A stretch of DNA of 64,000 bases, taken from NCBI RefSeq assembly GCF_004114955.1, contig NZ_CP030053.1:2790001-2854000 (forward strand). Direction: 5' to 3'. Under the pieces are notes generated by a model, which searched no databases, was not told the origin of the DNA, and worked only from the letters and a program-made list of their open reading frames with translations. Made by a program: the position numbers and the translations under genes. Shown one piece after another: positions 25,286 through 33,372 of this stretch. The first letter of the stretch is position 1, and the number at the start of each line of letters is the position of its first letter. The stretch comes from Bradyrhizobium guangzhouense. GTDB taxonomy: Bacteria > Pseudomonadota > Alphaproteobacteria > Rhizobiales > Xanthobacteraceae.

Positions 25286-26980
25286 ATGGACGCTGCAGGG
25301 CCACAGTCCGGTCTCGAGGCCGTCATCCGGCTTTTGAAGAAATTCTTTCGCTTCGCGCGCGGCGCCGACACGCTCAGCGTCGCCGAGAAGGTCTACAGCA
25401 TCGCCGGCCTCCTCGCGATCGTCACCACCTTCCTGCTCGTGATGTCGGTCCAGACCGTCCGGTTGCAGACCACCTATCGCCGCATGTACGCCACCTCGGC
25501 GGAGGCCGCGATCAGCATCGGACGTATCAACGCGATGATCTACGCCATCGTGATGGAATCGCGCGGCATCTACATGTCCGGCGATCGCGGCGCGATGAAG
25601 CAGTTTGCCGATGGGCTCGTGCGTCGCAACCATGAGCTCGCTGACGCGGTGAAGGGCCTTGAGCAGACCGCCGGCGACGACGATGCCGATCAATTGGCCA
25701 GCTTCAGCCAGCGCATCGCGCAGTTCATCGAATTCCGCCAGGAACTGGTGCGGCGCGGGCTCGAGATCGGCCCGGCCGCCGCGCGCGAATGGGGCGACAA
25801 TGACGCCAACCGGACGCTGCGGAACAAGCTCAACGTCGACCTCGAGGCGCTCGAAAGAATTTATCGTCAACGGGCCCGGGAAGCCGACGAGCTCGCCGAC
25901 ACCAACCGCTACGCGGCGGCCTATCTGTTCATGCTCGGGCTCGCGGCGCTCTATCTCGCCGGCCTCAACGTCGTCGTGATGCGAAGATCGGTGGTTGGGG
26001 CGCTGGCCGAGATCACGCGGGCGACCGACCGGATCGCGGACGGGGACGTCAAGAGCGAGGTGCCGCACCTCGGCCGTCACGACGAGATCGGACATCTTGC
26101 GCGCGCCGTGCAGCACTTTCGCGACGCCGTTGCGCGCATCTTCGAGCTCGAGGAGCTCGAGCTCGGCACCGCGCAGGCGCGCGATGCGGCGATGACCGAG
26201 CGCGACAAGTTCAACGACAAGTACCAGGCCAAGAAGTGGCAGCTCTCGGCCGCGATCAACAGCATGCCGCAGGGCCTGATCATGCTCGATGGCAAGGCGG
26301 CGGTGGTCGCCATGAATGCCAACTATCGCCGGATCTACAATCTGCCCGAGACGATCCAGGCCGGCTCGACTCTCGAGGAAATCCTGCAGCACCGGGTCAA
26401 GAGCGGGTTGTTCAGCGGCGATGTCGTAAAATATGTCGGGGCCGTGCGCGATCGGATCGCCAAGCGCGAGCCAACGGCTTACGAGATCACATTGAACGAC
26501 GGCCGTATCATCAAGATCTACGAACGGCCGATGGACGGCGGTGGTTGGGTGTCGGTTCAGGAAGACGTCACCGAGCAGCGCCAGCGCGAACGCATCCTCG
26601 AGCGGATGGAGCGTTTCCTCGCCACCATCATCGAGAACGTCGCCGAGGGCATCATTGCCAAGGACGCGCGCAATCTGCGCTACGTCTTCGTCAACAGGGC
26701 TGCCGAGAAGATGATCGGGATGTCGCGCGCCGAGATCATTGGCAAGACCGCGCGAGAACTGTTCTCCGCGGACGCCGCCGCATTGATCGAGAAACGCGAC
26801 CAGCAGCTGCTTGCGCAGAAGCAGCAGCTCGAGCCGATCGTCGATACCATCGACAACCCCGCGCGCGGCCGCCGCGTGATCTCGGCTCGTCGGGTCCAGA
26901 TCGGCGGCGCTGGCGAGGAATCCCACATGTTCGTGACCATGGTCGAGGACCGGACCGACACGATGGTGGCTGCCGCATAG
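25286..26980 (+). CDS. Membrane HAMP-PAS-PAS sensor protein without output domain
   Basis: 564 aa. TM1 is about residues 33-53 (IAGLLAIVTTFLLVMSV). A periplasmic four-helix-type sensing segment runs to about 205, then TM2 (AAYLFMLGLAALYLAGLNVVV), a HAMP linker (about 230-285, ending GRHDEIGHLARAVQHFRDAV) and a coiled-coil link. PAS1 is about 305-420 (SAAINSMPQGLIMLDGKAAV) and PAS2 about 440-555. The protein then stops; there is no kinase, GGDEF, EAL or methyl-accepting domain. GGGAGAG before the ATG is a good ribosome site. No partner kinase is adjacent. Confidence 0.88.
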   Translation: MDAAGPQSGLEAVIRLLKKFFRFARGADTLSVAEKVYSIAGLLAIVTTFLLVMSVQTVRLQTTYRRMYATSAEAAISIGRINAMIYAIVMESRGIYMSGDRGAMKQFADGLVRRNHELADAVKGLEQTAGDDDADQLASFSQRIAQFIEFRQELVRRGLEIGPAAAREWGDNDANRTLRNKLNVDLEALERIYRQRAREADELADTNRYAAAYLFMLGLAALYLAGLNVVVMRRSVVGALAEITRATDRIADGDVKSEVPHLGRHDEIGHLARAVQHFRDAVARIFELEELELGTAQARDAAMTERDKFNDKYQAKKWQLSAAINSMPQGLIMLDGKAAVVAMNANYRRIYNLPETIQAGSTLEEILQHRVKSGLFSGDVVKYVGAVRDRIAKREPTAYEITLNDGRIIKIYERPMDGGGWVSVQEDVTEQRQRERILERMERFLATIIENVAEGIIAKDARNLRYVFVNRAAEKMIGMSRAEIIGKTARELFSADAAALIEKRDQQLLAQKQQLEPIVDTIDNPARGRRVISARRVQIGGAGEESHMFVTMVEDRTDTMVAAA

Positions 26981-27004
26981 CAGCCCGCGGCGCGCATCGA
27001 CGCG

Positions 27005-27169
27005 TCAGCTTCCCTCGGATTCGCGCGCTTCGATTGCGCCTGCGGCCTTCTCGTGGCCGGCGGCCCACAGCGCGTGCTCATCACTGCCGTCCGAATAAGG
27101 ATTGGCTTCGGCGGGGATGTGCTCGCGTGCTGCGCGCTCGCCCTCTGCAAAGGGATCGCGGTCGGTCAT
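27005..27169 (-). CDS. Small Rmf/CrpP-like protein
   Basis: 54 aa. Its ATG overlaps the TGA of the upstream gene (ATGA), so translation is coupled. The central part, NPYSDGSDEHALWAAGHEKA, has the spacing of the Rmf/CrpP family (xNP/CP ... W..G), small proteins that include the ribosome-hibernation factor Rmf. The N-terminus MTDRDPFAEGERAAREH also fits. This is alignment by eye, so a role on ribosomes is a hypothesis. Confidence 0.6.
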   Translation of the reverse strand: MTDRDPFAEGERAAREHIPAEANPYSDGSDEHALWAAGHEKAAGAIEARESEGS

Positions 27170-27396
27170 CGTGCTCTAGCCTTTCTGGTCCGGGAGCGCA
27201 TGGGCGACTTGTCTGTCACGCCATCGGCGCGCGCGCTCTTGCGCAGGGCGTCCCGGAGGTCGATGGGAATGCCGTGCTTCTTCAGAAGGTCGGCGAAAGC
27301 TTCATCCGCGAGCTCCTGAAACGTCGCCATCCTGTCGCGTCCCAATTGCTTCAGCTTGTCGAAAGTGTCCTCGTCGAACGCGATCAGTTTGCGCAT
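27166..27396 (-). CDS. Small helical (ribbon-helix-helix-like) protein
   Basis: 76 aa starting MRKLIAFDEDTFDKLKQLG, a beta strand followed by helices (MATFQELADEAFADLLKKHG), the pattern of RHH DNA-binding proteins. The basic tail is RSRTRKARAR. It is first in a two-gene unit with the Rmf/CrpP-like gene (ATGA overlap). It could be an autoregulator of the pair, or an antitoxin-like protein without a visible toxin. Confidence 0.65.
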   Translation of the reverse strand: MRKLIAFDEDTFDKLKQLGRDRMATFQELADEAFADLLKKHGIPIDLRDALRKSARADGVTDKSPMRSRTRKARAR

Positions 27397-27492
27397 GATC
27401 TTGGTTGCCCTTCCTGTTTCAAGCTGATGTGAGGGGATTTGTTCCGGAACCTGTCTTTGCTGCAACCGTTGATCGGGCAGGGAGATTTTTCA

Positions 27493-27801
27493 ATGACCCG
27501 ACCGCCCGCAAGCGCTTCGATCAGGACGTTGATCGTCATCGTCAGCCTCGCCGCAATGCCCGCCGTGTCGTTCGCCCAGACGACCGGCGGTGCGACCGGA
27601 TCGACCGGCGGCCTCACCAATGCGCCGGCGCCGCCGCCCGGCACCAACAGTCTGGGCACGGCGCAATCCTCCGGCGCGAACACCGCCCCCGGCGTCACCA
27701 CCGGGGCGGCCTCGGGCACCAACCCCGATGCCGACGCCACGGTGAGCGCCGAGAACCGGCTGCTCGACAAGAAAATGAAAAGCATCTGCCGCGGCTGCTG
27801 A
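27493..27801 (+). CDS. Small exported low-complexity protein
   Basis: 102 aa with a signal peptide (TLIVIVSLAAMPAVSFAQ), then a Gly/Thr/Ala/Pro-rich linker with GGATGSTGG and PAPPPGTN stretches, ending in a conserved-looking DKKMKSICRGC tail with a Cys-x-x-Cys. GGGAG lies upstream of the ATG. Probably periplasmic; function unknown. Confidence 0.75.
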   Translation: MTRPPASASIRTLIVIVSLAAMPAVSFAQTTGGATGSTGGLTNAPAPPPGTNSLGTAQSSGANTAPGVTTGAASGTNPDADATVSAENRLLDKKMKSICRGC

Positions 27802-27906
27802 CGCTCGCGTGGAAGTGAGCCGGTCCGTCTATCATCGACGATCGAGTGACATTAGCTTGGTTCCCGTTTTGAAGTGTGGAGTGTTTCCACGCGGAGGGTG
27901 AGTTTG

Positions 27907-28275
27907 ATGTTACGCAAGATGATCATGGCCGCAGTCGCCGTTGCAGCGGTCGGTCTCGCAGTGCCCCAGGCGCAGGCGTTCGGCGGTGGGCATGGCGGTG
28001 GCGGCCATTGGGGTGGCGGTGGCCATTGGGGTGGTGGCTGGCATGGCGGCGGCTGGGGCCACGGCTGGCACGGCGGCGGTTTCTGGCCGGGTGTCGCGAT
28101 CGGCGCCGGCATCGCGGGCGTTGGTTATTACGGCGCCTATGGTTACGGCTACCCATACTATGGCGAGTACTACGGCGTCGGCTACGAGGACTATGGCGCG
28201 CAGTGCTACCCCGTGCGACAGCGCGTGATGACGCAGTGGGGTTGGCGCGTCCGCCGTGTTCAGGTTTGTGAATAG
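27907..28275 (+). CDS. Small exported Gly/His/Trp-rich protein
   Basis: 122 aa. The signal peptide ends at AQAF; then a glycine-rich region built from GGHWGGG and GGWHGGGWG units, a short hydrophobic patch (GVAIGAGIAG) and a Tyr/Gly stretch follow. The C-terminus has two Cys (QCYPVRQRV ... VQVC) and resembles other short exported proteins of Bradyrhizobium. The His-rich repeats could bind metal; that is inference. Confidence 0.8.
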   Translation: MLRKMIMAAVAVAAVGLAVPQAQAFGGGHGGGGHWGGGGHWGGGWHGGGWGHGWHGGGFWPGVAIGAGIAGVGYYGAYGYGYPYYGEYYGVGYEDYGAQCYPVRQRVMTQWGWRVRRVQVCE

Positions 28276-28327
28276 AGGCCGCTATTTGGACCGGTGCTCA
28301 GCCGAGGCACCGGAATACCGCTGAATT

Positions 28328-28369
28328 AAAAAACAAGGCCGTTGACGCAGTATACCGTCAACGACCTTG
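28328..28369 (-). terminator. Rho-independent terminator (minus strand)
   Basis: Read on the minus strand, CAAGGTCGTTGACG pairs with CGTCAACGGCCTTG (one mismatch) and is followed by TTTTTT. It would end the transcript of the coiled-coil protein gene at 28494-28997, and the hairpin may also serve the plus-strand gene ending at 28275. Confidence 0.75.
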
Positions 28370-28493
28370 CCAGCCCCGGATATTGAAATCGGCTCACGCC
28401 ATCCGGTAGAGGCCAGCATGACGCGGAATCATACGGGCGAATGTGATCCAGTTCACATCTGGCGAAAATAAAAGGCGAAGGCGCGGGATCCAA

Positions 28494-28997
28494 TTAGCCG
28501 CGCGAGCGTTTGCGGGCGCTGGCATGAACGCGGTGGCGCGCCGGTTTCCTTGAGGTGACCGAGGGGGCGTCGGCGTCGGTTGACCGGACGCTGGCAAAGG
28601 ATTGTCGCAACCCCTCGATGGACTCGTTCAGACCGGCGACCTGATCCGACAGGCGTTTGGTGTCGGCCTGCTGCGAGGCGAGCAGCTTCTTCATGCTCTG
28701 AAGCTGGTCCTGCACGACCTGGAGCTGGTCGATCGATTCCTGCTGTGTCGCCTCCAGTCCCTTGGTCTTCTCGACCAGCTGCTCGGAGGCCTGCGCCGCG
28801 CGCACCTGAAGCTGCCGCGAGGCGACCACCCGGTCGGTCTCGGGCGCAGCGCCAGTATAGGCACGCCAGATCGCGATCGAGGTGACGCCGGCGATCAGCA
28901 GCAGCAGCGCGGCAGCCGTTAACGCGATCGGCTGGGCGCCGAGCCGAAGGAGGGGATTGGACGGTGTGTCCTCTGCGAGATCGATCATCGCTGACAA
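28494..28997 (-). CDS. Membrane-anchored coiled-coil protein
   Basis: 167 aa. A short cytoplasmic N-terminus, one helix (ALTAAALLLLIAGVTSIAIW, about 26-45), then a long heptad-rich coiled coil (about 60-130, with QLVEKTKGLEATQQESIDQL) and a basic C-terminus RHRVHASARKRSRG. It is the kind of protein that scaffolds envelope complexes. No family name is recognised. The sequence up to the next minus gene (28998-29155) shows nothing else. Confidence 0.75.
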   Translation of the reverse strand: MSAMIDLAEDTPSNPLLRLGAQPIALTAAALLLLIAGVTSIAIWRAYTGAAPETDRVVASRQLQVRAAQASEQLVEKTKGLEATQQESIDQLQVVQDQLQSMKKLLASQQADTKRLSDQVAGLNESIEGLRQSFASVRSTDADAPSVTSRKPARHRVHASARKRSRG

Positions 28998-29155
28998 AAC
29001 CCAAATTCAAACTTGGTGAGTGGCGAAGAGCGGCAGCACAAGAACGCAGCACAAGGCGGCCGGGGGTCCCGAAAGTGTTACTGTTCAGCAACAATTGGGA
29101 CGAAAAGGTGGCCGCCTGGGGAAAAAGCGTGGGTCGAGCCGAGCTCCGACACGGC

Positions 29156-29347
29156 TCAGGGACGGGCTGCCTTCAACGAAGGCTGGATCGTCATGCGATA
29201 GGCGATGAATGCGGTGCCGTCGAAGGTCTCGACGACCTCGTCGCAAGCCGGACAGCGATACTCGCCCGAGTTGGCGGGCGGCGTGGCAAGCTCGAGCCGC
29301 CGAAAGCCGGCTCCGCACGCTGAACAGGTGACATCGTTCTTTTTCAT
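29156..29347 (-). CDS. Small zinc-ribbon protein
   Basis: 63 aa starting MKKNDVTCSACGAGF. Two CxxC pairs (CSAC near residue 8 and CPAC near residue 35) form a zinc ribbon, followed by DEVVETFDGTAFIAYRMTI. An upstream in-frame extension lacks family features. Function unknown. Confidence 0.8.
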   Translation of the reverse strand: MKKNDVTCSACGAGFRRLELATPPANSGEYRCPACDEVVETFDGTAFIAYRMTIQPSLKAARP

Positions 29348-29461
29348 GCAAAGTACCCGTAGAAATACTGGTGCGGGTCTTAGCATGGCTTTGGGCAAAA
29401 CTGGGGTCGCTTGTGACAGATCCATAAGAGTTGATCGTGCTGTCCGCACGCAGGCGCGTTC

Positions 29462-30193
29462 TCAGGGCTGAAACGGCGCAAACGGGCCTGAATAGATCTT
29501 CGCGCGCGGCGCGGCGTAGGGGCCGAGCCGGGATGTCGAGAGCCCAAGCCGGATCAGTCCCTCGGCCAGCGTCACCGCGGCAGCAACGCCATCTACCACG
29601 GGCAGGCCATGAATACGCGCGAGTTCTGCCGCAAGATCGGCCATGCCGGCGCAGCCCAGCACGACGGCCTCGGCGCGGTCGTCGCGGATCGCAGCCTTGA
29701 TTTCCGCGGAGATCTTGTCGAGCGCCTCGGTGTTGCGTTCCTCGAGCGCGAGCACGGGGACTTCGGCGGCACGCACGCGGGCGCAACGCTCGGCAAGGCC
29801 GTATTTCCGCAAATTATGTTCGATCGGCACGATGGAGACGCCAAGCGTCGTCACCACGGCAAAGCGCGCCGCCACCAGACTGGCGATGTGAAAACCGGCT
29901 TCGCCGATGCCGATAACAGGCGCTTTCGCCACGGCACGCGCGGCGTCGAGGCCGGTGTCGTCGAAGCAGGCGATGATGTGCGCATCCGCGCCGTCGCGGT
30001 CGGCCTCGCGGATGCAGCCGAGCATGCCAGGAACGGCGAAAGCCTCGTCGTAGAAGCCCTCGATCGAAACCGGCCCCATCGCGGGCTGCCGCGCGTCGAT
30101 CACGGTCTCGCCTCGCGCAATCGCGCGCGCCGCCGCGGCGATCTTCGCCGTCATCGTGGCCGTGGTGTTGGGATTGACGACGTGCAGTCGCAT
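29462..30193 (-). CDS. Asp/Glu/hydantoin racemase family protein
   Basis: 243 aa. A cofactor-independent racemase fold with the two catalytic Cys: IIACFDDTG (Cys near residue 77) and VVLGCAGM (Cys near 187). N-terminal VVNPNTTATMT is characteristic of hydantoin and allantoin-type racemases (HyuE/HpxA). The gene begins 5 bp after the last permease gene of the upstream ABC transporter, so it is the final gene of that operon, and its substrate is likely the imported compound or a derivative. Confidence 0.9.
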   Translation of the reverse strand: MRLHVVNPNTTATMTAKIAAAARAIARGETVIDARQPAMGPVSIEGFYDEAFAVPGMLGCIREADRDGADAHIIACFDDTGLDAARAVAKAPVIGIGEAGFHIASLVAARFAVVTTLGVSIVPIEHNLRKYGLAERCARVRAAEVPVLALEERNTEALDKISAEIKAAIRDDRAEAVVLGCAGMADLAAELARIHGLPVVDGVAAAVTLAEGLIRLGLSTSRLGPYAAPRAKIYSGPFAPFQP

Positions 30194-30198
30194 CGCGA

Positions 30199-31077
30199 TC
30201 AGACGAGCCCCTTGCCGGCGTCCGAGCCCTTGGCCGCCTGGCGCTTGTTGAGCATGTGGATGGTCCCCAGTGCAAGCGTGATCACCGCGAAGGACACCGC
30301 GGAGATGATGGTGCCGAGCGCATAGATATCCGGGTTCGTCACCGTCGTGGTGAGGCCCTGGAGGTCGAGCGGCAATGTATTGACGGCCCCGATCGCCTGG
30401 CTGGAGCGCGCGAGCTCGTCCCAGGACAGTGTGAAGCCGAACAGGCCGATGCCGATCACGGACGGCAGGATGATCGGCAGCACGACGTGGCGGAAGGTTT
30501 GCCACGGCGTCGCGCCGAGATCGCGCGCGGCTTCCTCGAGCCTGGGATCGAAGCGGTTGAAGATCGCAAACATGATCAGCAGGCCGAACGGCAGCGTCCA
30601 GGTCAGGTGCGCGCCGAGGCCCGAGGTGAGCAGGCCCATCGAGGTCTCGAAATTCTCGTTCCAATGAGCCTTGATCAAATCGTCGATGATGCGGAATTCC
30701 AGCGAGATCCCGAGCGAGGTGATGATCGACGGCACGATCAGGCTCGCGATCGCCGAGTAGAACAGAATGCTCTGCGCCTTGAATTTCCTGCGGAAGGCCA
30801 TGCCGGCGGCGACCGACAGCACGACCGTCACGGCCATCACGATGACGCCGAGCAGCAGCGAGCGGCGGAAGGACGCGCCGAGATCGACGATGCCGGTGCC
30901 CTGAAACAGCTTCGTCAGCCAGTAGGTCGACACGCCATTCATCGGGAAGGTGAGGCCGCCCTGCGGCCCCTGGAAAGACAGCATGTAGATCGCAATCATC
31001 GGGCCGTAGAGAAACAGCACATAGGCCGCGAAGAAGAGCGCGAGAACGTAGAAGCTGCGCGGGCGTCCTTCCCTCAT
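30199..31077 (-). CDS. ABC transporter permease, PotC type
   Basis: 292-aa inner-membrane permease of the polyamine/thiamine-class ABC family. First helix FYVLALFFAAYVLFLYGPMI; the EAA loop is visible as EAARDLGATPWQTFRHVVLPIILPS near residue 185. Spacing is 3 bp from the PotB-type gene and 5 bp to the racemase gene. Confidence 0.93.
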   Translation of the reverse strand: MREGRPRSFYVLALFFAAYVLFLYGPMIAIYMLSFQGPQGGLTFPMNGVSTYWLTKLFQGTGIVDLGASFRRSLLLGVIVMAVTVVLSVAAGMAFRRKFKAQSILFYSAIASLIVPSIITSLGISLEFRIIDDLIKAHWNENFETSMGLLTSGLGAHLTWTLPFGLLIMFAIFNRFDPRLEEAARDLGATPWQTFRHVVLPIILPSVIGIGLFGFTLSWDELARSSQAIGAVNTLPLDLQGLTTTVTNPDIYALGTIISAVSFAVITLALGTIHMLNKRQAAKGSDAGKGLV

Positions 31078-31080
31078 CGC

Positions 31081-32040
31081 CTACAGCTCCTTCTTGATGT
31101 CGACGATGCGCGACATCATGGTGATGATCAGGAACGTGATGACGAGCAGGATCACGGCATTGGCAGCCGCAGCCGGGAACTGCAGTGCGTTGACCCGGGT
31201 TTCGATGATCTTGCCCGCAGCGGCGATCTGCTGGCCGCCCATCACGCCGATGGTGATGAAGTCGCCCATAACGATGGTGATGACGAAGATCGAGCCGATC
31301 ACGATGCCGGGCTTGGCCAGCGGAATAATGACATTGACCAGCGTCTGCAGGCCGGAGGCGCCGGCGTCATAGGCCGCCTCGATCAGCGATTTGTCGATGC
31401 GGATCATCGAATTGAAGATCGGCACCACCATGAAGAAGGTGAAGAGGTGCACCAGCGCCAGCACCACGGAAAATTCGGAGAAGAGCAGCCATTCCACCGG
31501 TTGATTGATCAGGCCTGTCTTCATCAGGCCGGAGTTCACCAGGCCATTGCGCCCGAGTAGCGGGATCCAGGCGATCATGCGAATGACGTTGGAGGTCCAG
31601 AACGGGATCGTGCAGAGCAGCGAAAGTCCCATCTGCCAGGTCTTCGACTTGACGTGGAAGGCGAGGAAATAGGCGACCCAGAAGCCGATGAAGAGCGTGA
31701 TGGCCCAGACCAGGAAGCAGAGCTTCAGCGTCTTCAGATAGGTCTTGCCGATCGTGCAGAGATCGGGGAGCTGCGCGAGGCAGCCTTCGAACGTGTCGGT
31801 GTAGCCGCGGCCGGAGAAGGCGGGCAGCAGCTGATATTCGTTGTAGTCCCAGAACGAGACGATGACGACGAAGACCAACGGGATGAGGAAGAAGGCGAGA
31901 AACACCAGCATCATCGGCCCGGCCTGGAGCCAGGAGATGAAAGACGGCGACAGGCGCGCGGATTTCGCCGCGCGCCTCGTCTCGGATCCCCGGACCAGGT
32001 CCGGGGATGCCTGTTGCAGGATGTCTTCCGACGTATCCAT
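31081..32040 (-). CDS. ABC transporter permease, PotB type
   Basis: 319 aa when started at the ATG that overlaps the binding-protein stop by one base (TGATG). It has about six helices, and the EAA loop is EAAYDAGASGLQTLVNVIIPLAKPG. The N-terminal cytoplasmic stretch is unusual: bases 31986-32008 are a perfect palindrome centred on ACCAGGT, encoding SPDLVRGS, as if a short palindromic element had been inserted in frame. Confidence 0.92.
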   Translation of the reverse strand: MDTSEDILQQASPDLVRGSETRRAAKSARLSPSFISWLQAGPMMLVFLAFFLIPLVFVVIVSFWDYNEYQLLPAFSGRGYTDTFEGCLAQLPDLCTIGKTYLKTLKLCFLVWAITLFIGFWVAYFLAFHVKSKTWQMGLSLLCTIPFWTSNVIRMIAWIPLLGRNGLVNSGLMKTGLINQPVEWLLFSEFSVVLALVHLFTFFMVVPIFNSMIRIDKSLIEAAYDAGASGLQTLVNVIIPLAKPGIVIGSIFVITIVMGDFITIGVMGGQQIAAAGKIIETRVNALQFPAAAANAVILLVITFLIITMMSRIVDIKKEL

Positions 32041-33329
32041 CACGCGGCGATGAACTCGTTCCACTTGCGAACCATGTAGTCGTTCTCGTCCATCACTGCG
32101 TTCCAGCACGCGACGGCGCCCATGCGGTCCTCGTAAGAGCCGCCGTCACGCACGGCACCGGCCTTCTCCAGCAGCGAGCCGTCGGGCGCCTTGATGTCCT
32201 TCTCGGCCGGCTTGCCCTCCATCCAGTAGGCCCACTCGTAGGGCTCCATGTTCGCTTTCGCGGTGGAGAGCACGGCCGAGTAGTAGCCCTGGCGGTTGAG
32301 ATAAGCGCCGGCATAGCCGGACAGGAACCAGTTGACGAACTCATAGGCCCAGTCGAGCTTGGGTCCCGACACGCCTTTGGAGACGCAGAAGCCGGACGCC
32401 CAGGAGCGGTAGCCTTCCTTGAGCGGCTGGAAGGTGCAGGCGATGCCCATCGAGCGCACCTTCGTCACCGCCGGCGACCACATCGACTGAATGACGGTCT
32501 CGCCCGAGGCCATCAGGTTGACGCTCTCGTTGAAGTCCTTCCAGAACGCACGGAACTGGCCGGCCTTCTTCGCCTCGGTCATCACCTTCATGGTGAGATC
32601 GATCTCTTCCTTGGTCATGTTGCCCTTGTCGGCATATTTATGTTTGCCGGTGGCTTCCACGACCATTGCGGCATCCATGATGCCGATCGAGGGGATGTTG
32701 AGGATCGAGGCTTTGCCCTTGAATTCGGGATTGAGCAGCTCGGCCCACGAGCTGATCGGACGCTTGATCAGGTCGGGACGGATGCCGAGCGTATCGGCAT
32801 TGTAGACCGTCGGGATCAGAGTAACGAACTCGGTCGGTGTCTTGGAGAAGGTCTTGGAGTCCTTGCCTTCGAGATAGAGCACCTTCCAGGGCGCGGTGCC
32901 CTGGCCGCCGATCTTCTTGCCGCCGGGCGTCTCGCCCTTGGTGAAGACGGGGGTGATGTTGTCGAATTCCTTGATCTTCTTGGCGTCGAGGGCAAGGATG
33001 TTGCCCGACGGCACCAGCTTCTTCAGCGAGAAATATTCGGTGTCCAGCACGTCGAAGGAGTTCGGCTGGGTCATCACGCGCTTGGTGACGTCGTCGGTGG
33101 TCGCGGTGATGTATTCGATCTTGATGCCGGTGTCCTTCAGGCACTGCTTGGAGATGTCGTCGCCCTCGTTCACGGCGGTGCCGAGATAGCGCAGCACCTT
33201 CGGTTCGGCCGACATCACGTAGGGGAAGCCGGTGATGGCGCCGGAGCCGGCGGCGAGGCCCGCAAGGCCCGCGGTGCCCTTGAGTAGCGTGCGTCGGCTG
33301 ACACCGGTCTTTTTGGTCGTCTCGGTCAT
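32040..33329 (-). CDS. ABC transporter periplasmic binding protein, PotD type
   Basis: 429 aa. A Tat-like signal (SRRTLLKGTAGLAGLAAGSG) precedes a spermidine/putrescine-type solute-binding domain (KVLRYLGTAVNEGDDISKQ; SVNLMASGETVIQSMWSP; ASGFCVSKGV). It is second in the operon, after the ATPase. The ligand may be an amino-acid derivative and not a polyamine, given the racemase at the end of the operon. Confidence 0.92.
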   Translation of the reverse strand: MTETTKKTGVSRRTLLKGTAGLAGLAAGSGAITGFPYVMSAEPKVLRYLGTAVNEGDDISKQCLKDTGIKIEYITATTDDVTKRVMTQPNSFDVLDTEYFSLKKLVPSGNILALDAKKIKEFDNITPVFTKGETPGGKKIGGQGTAPWKVLYLEGKDSKTFSKTPTEFVTLIPTVYNADTLGIRPDLIKRPISSWAELLNPEFKGKASILNIPSIGIMDAAMVVEATGKHKYADKGNMTKEEIDLTMKVMTEAKKAGQFRAFWKDFNESVNLMASGETVIQSMWSPAVTKVRSMGIACTFQPLKEGYRSWASGFCVSKGVSGPKLDWAYEFVNWFLSGYAGAYLNRQGYYSAVLSTAKANMEPYEWAYWMEGKPAEKDIKAPDGSLLEKAGAVRDGGSYEDRMGAVACWNAVMDENDYMVRKWNEFIAA

Positions 33330-33372
33330 TCCAGTCACTCCTCTGTGTTGCGCATTTTCTAAAATGACGGCG

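Noticed and set aside
26236..27432. 398-codon plus-strand frame overlapping the PAS sensor gene
   Set aside because: Out of frame with a well-supported sensor protein, and its translation is low-complexity Arg/His-rich.
30256..31560. 434-codon plus-strand frame opposite the PotB/PotC-type permeases
   Set aside because: Composition is dominated by Arg, Asp, Gln and His with no hydrophobic or catalytic motif; it is the complement of permease codons.
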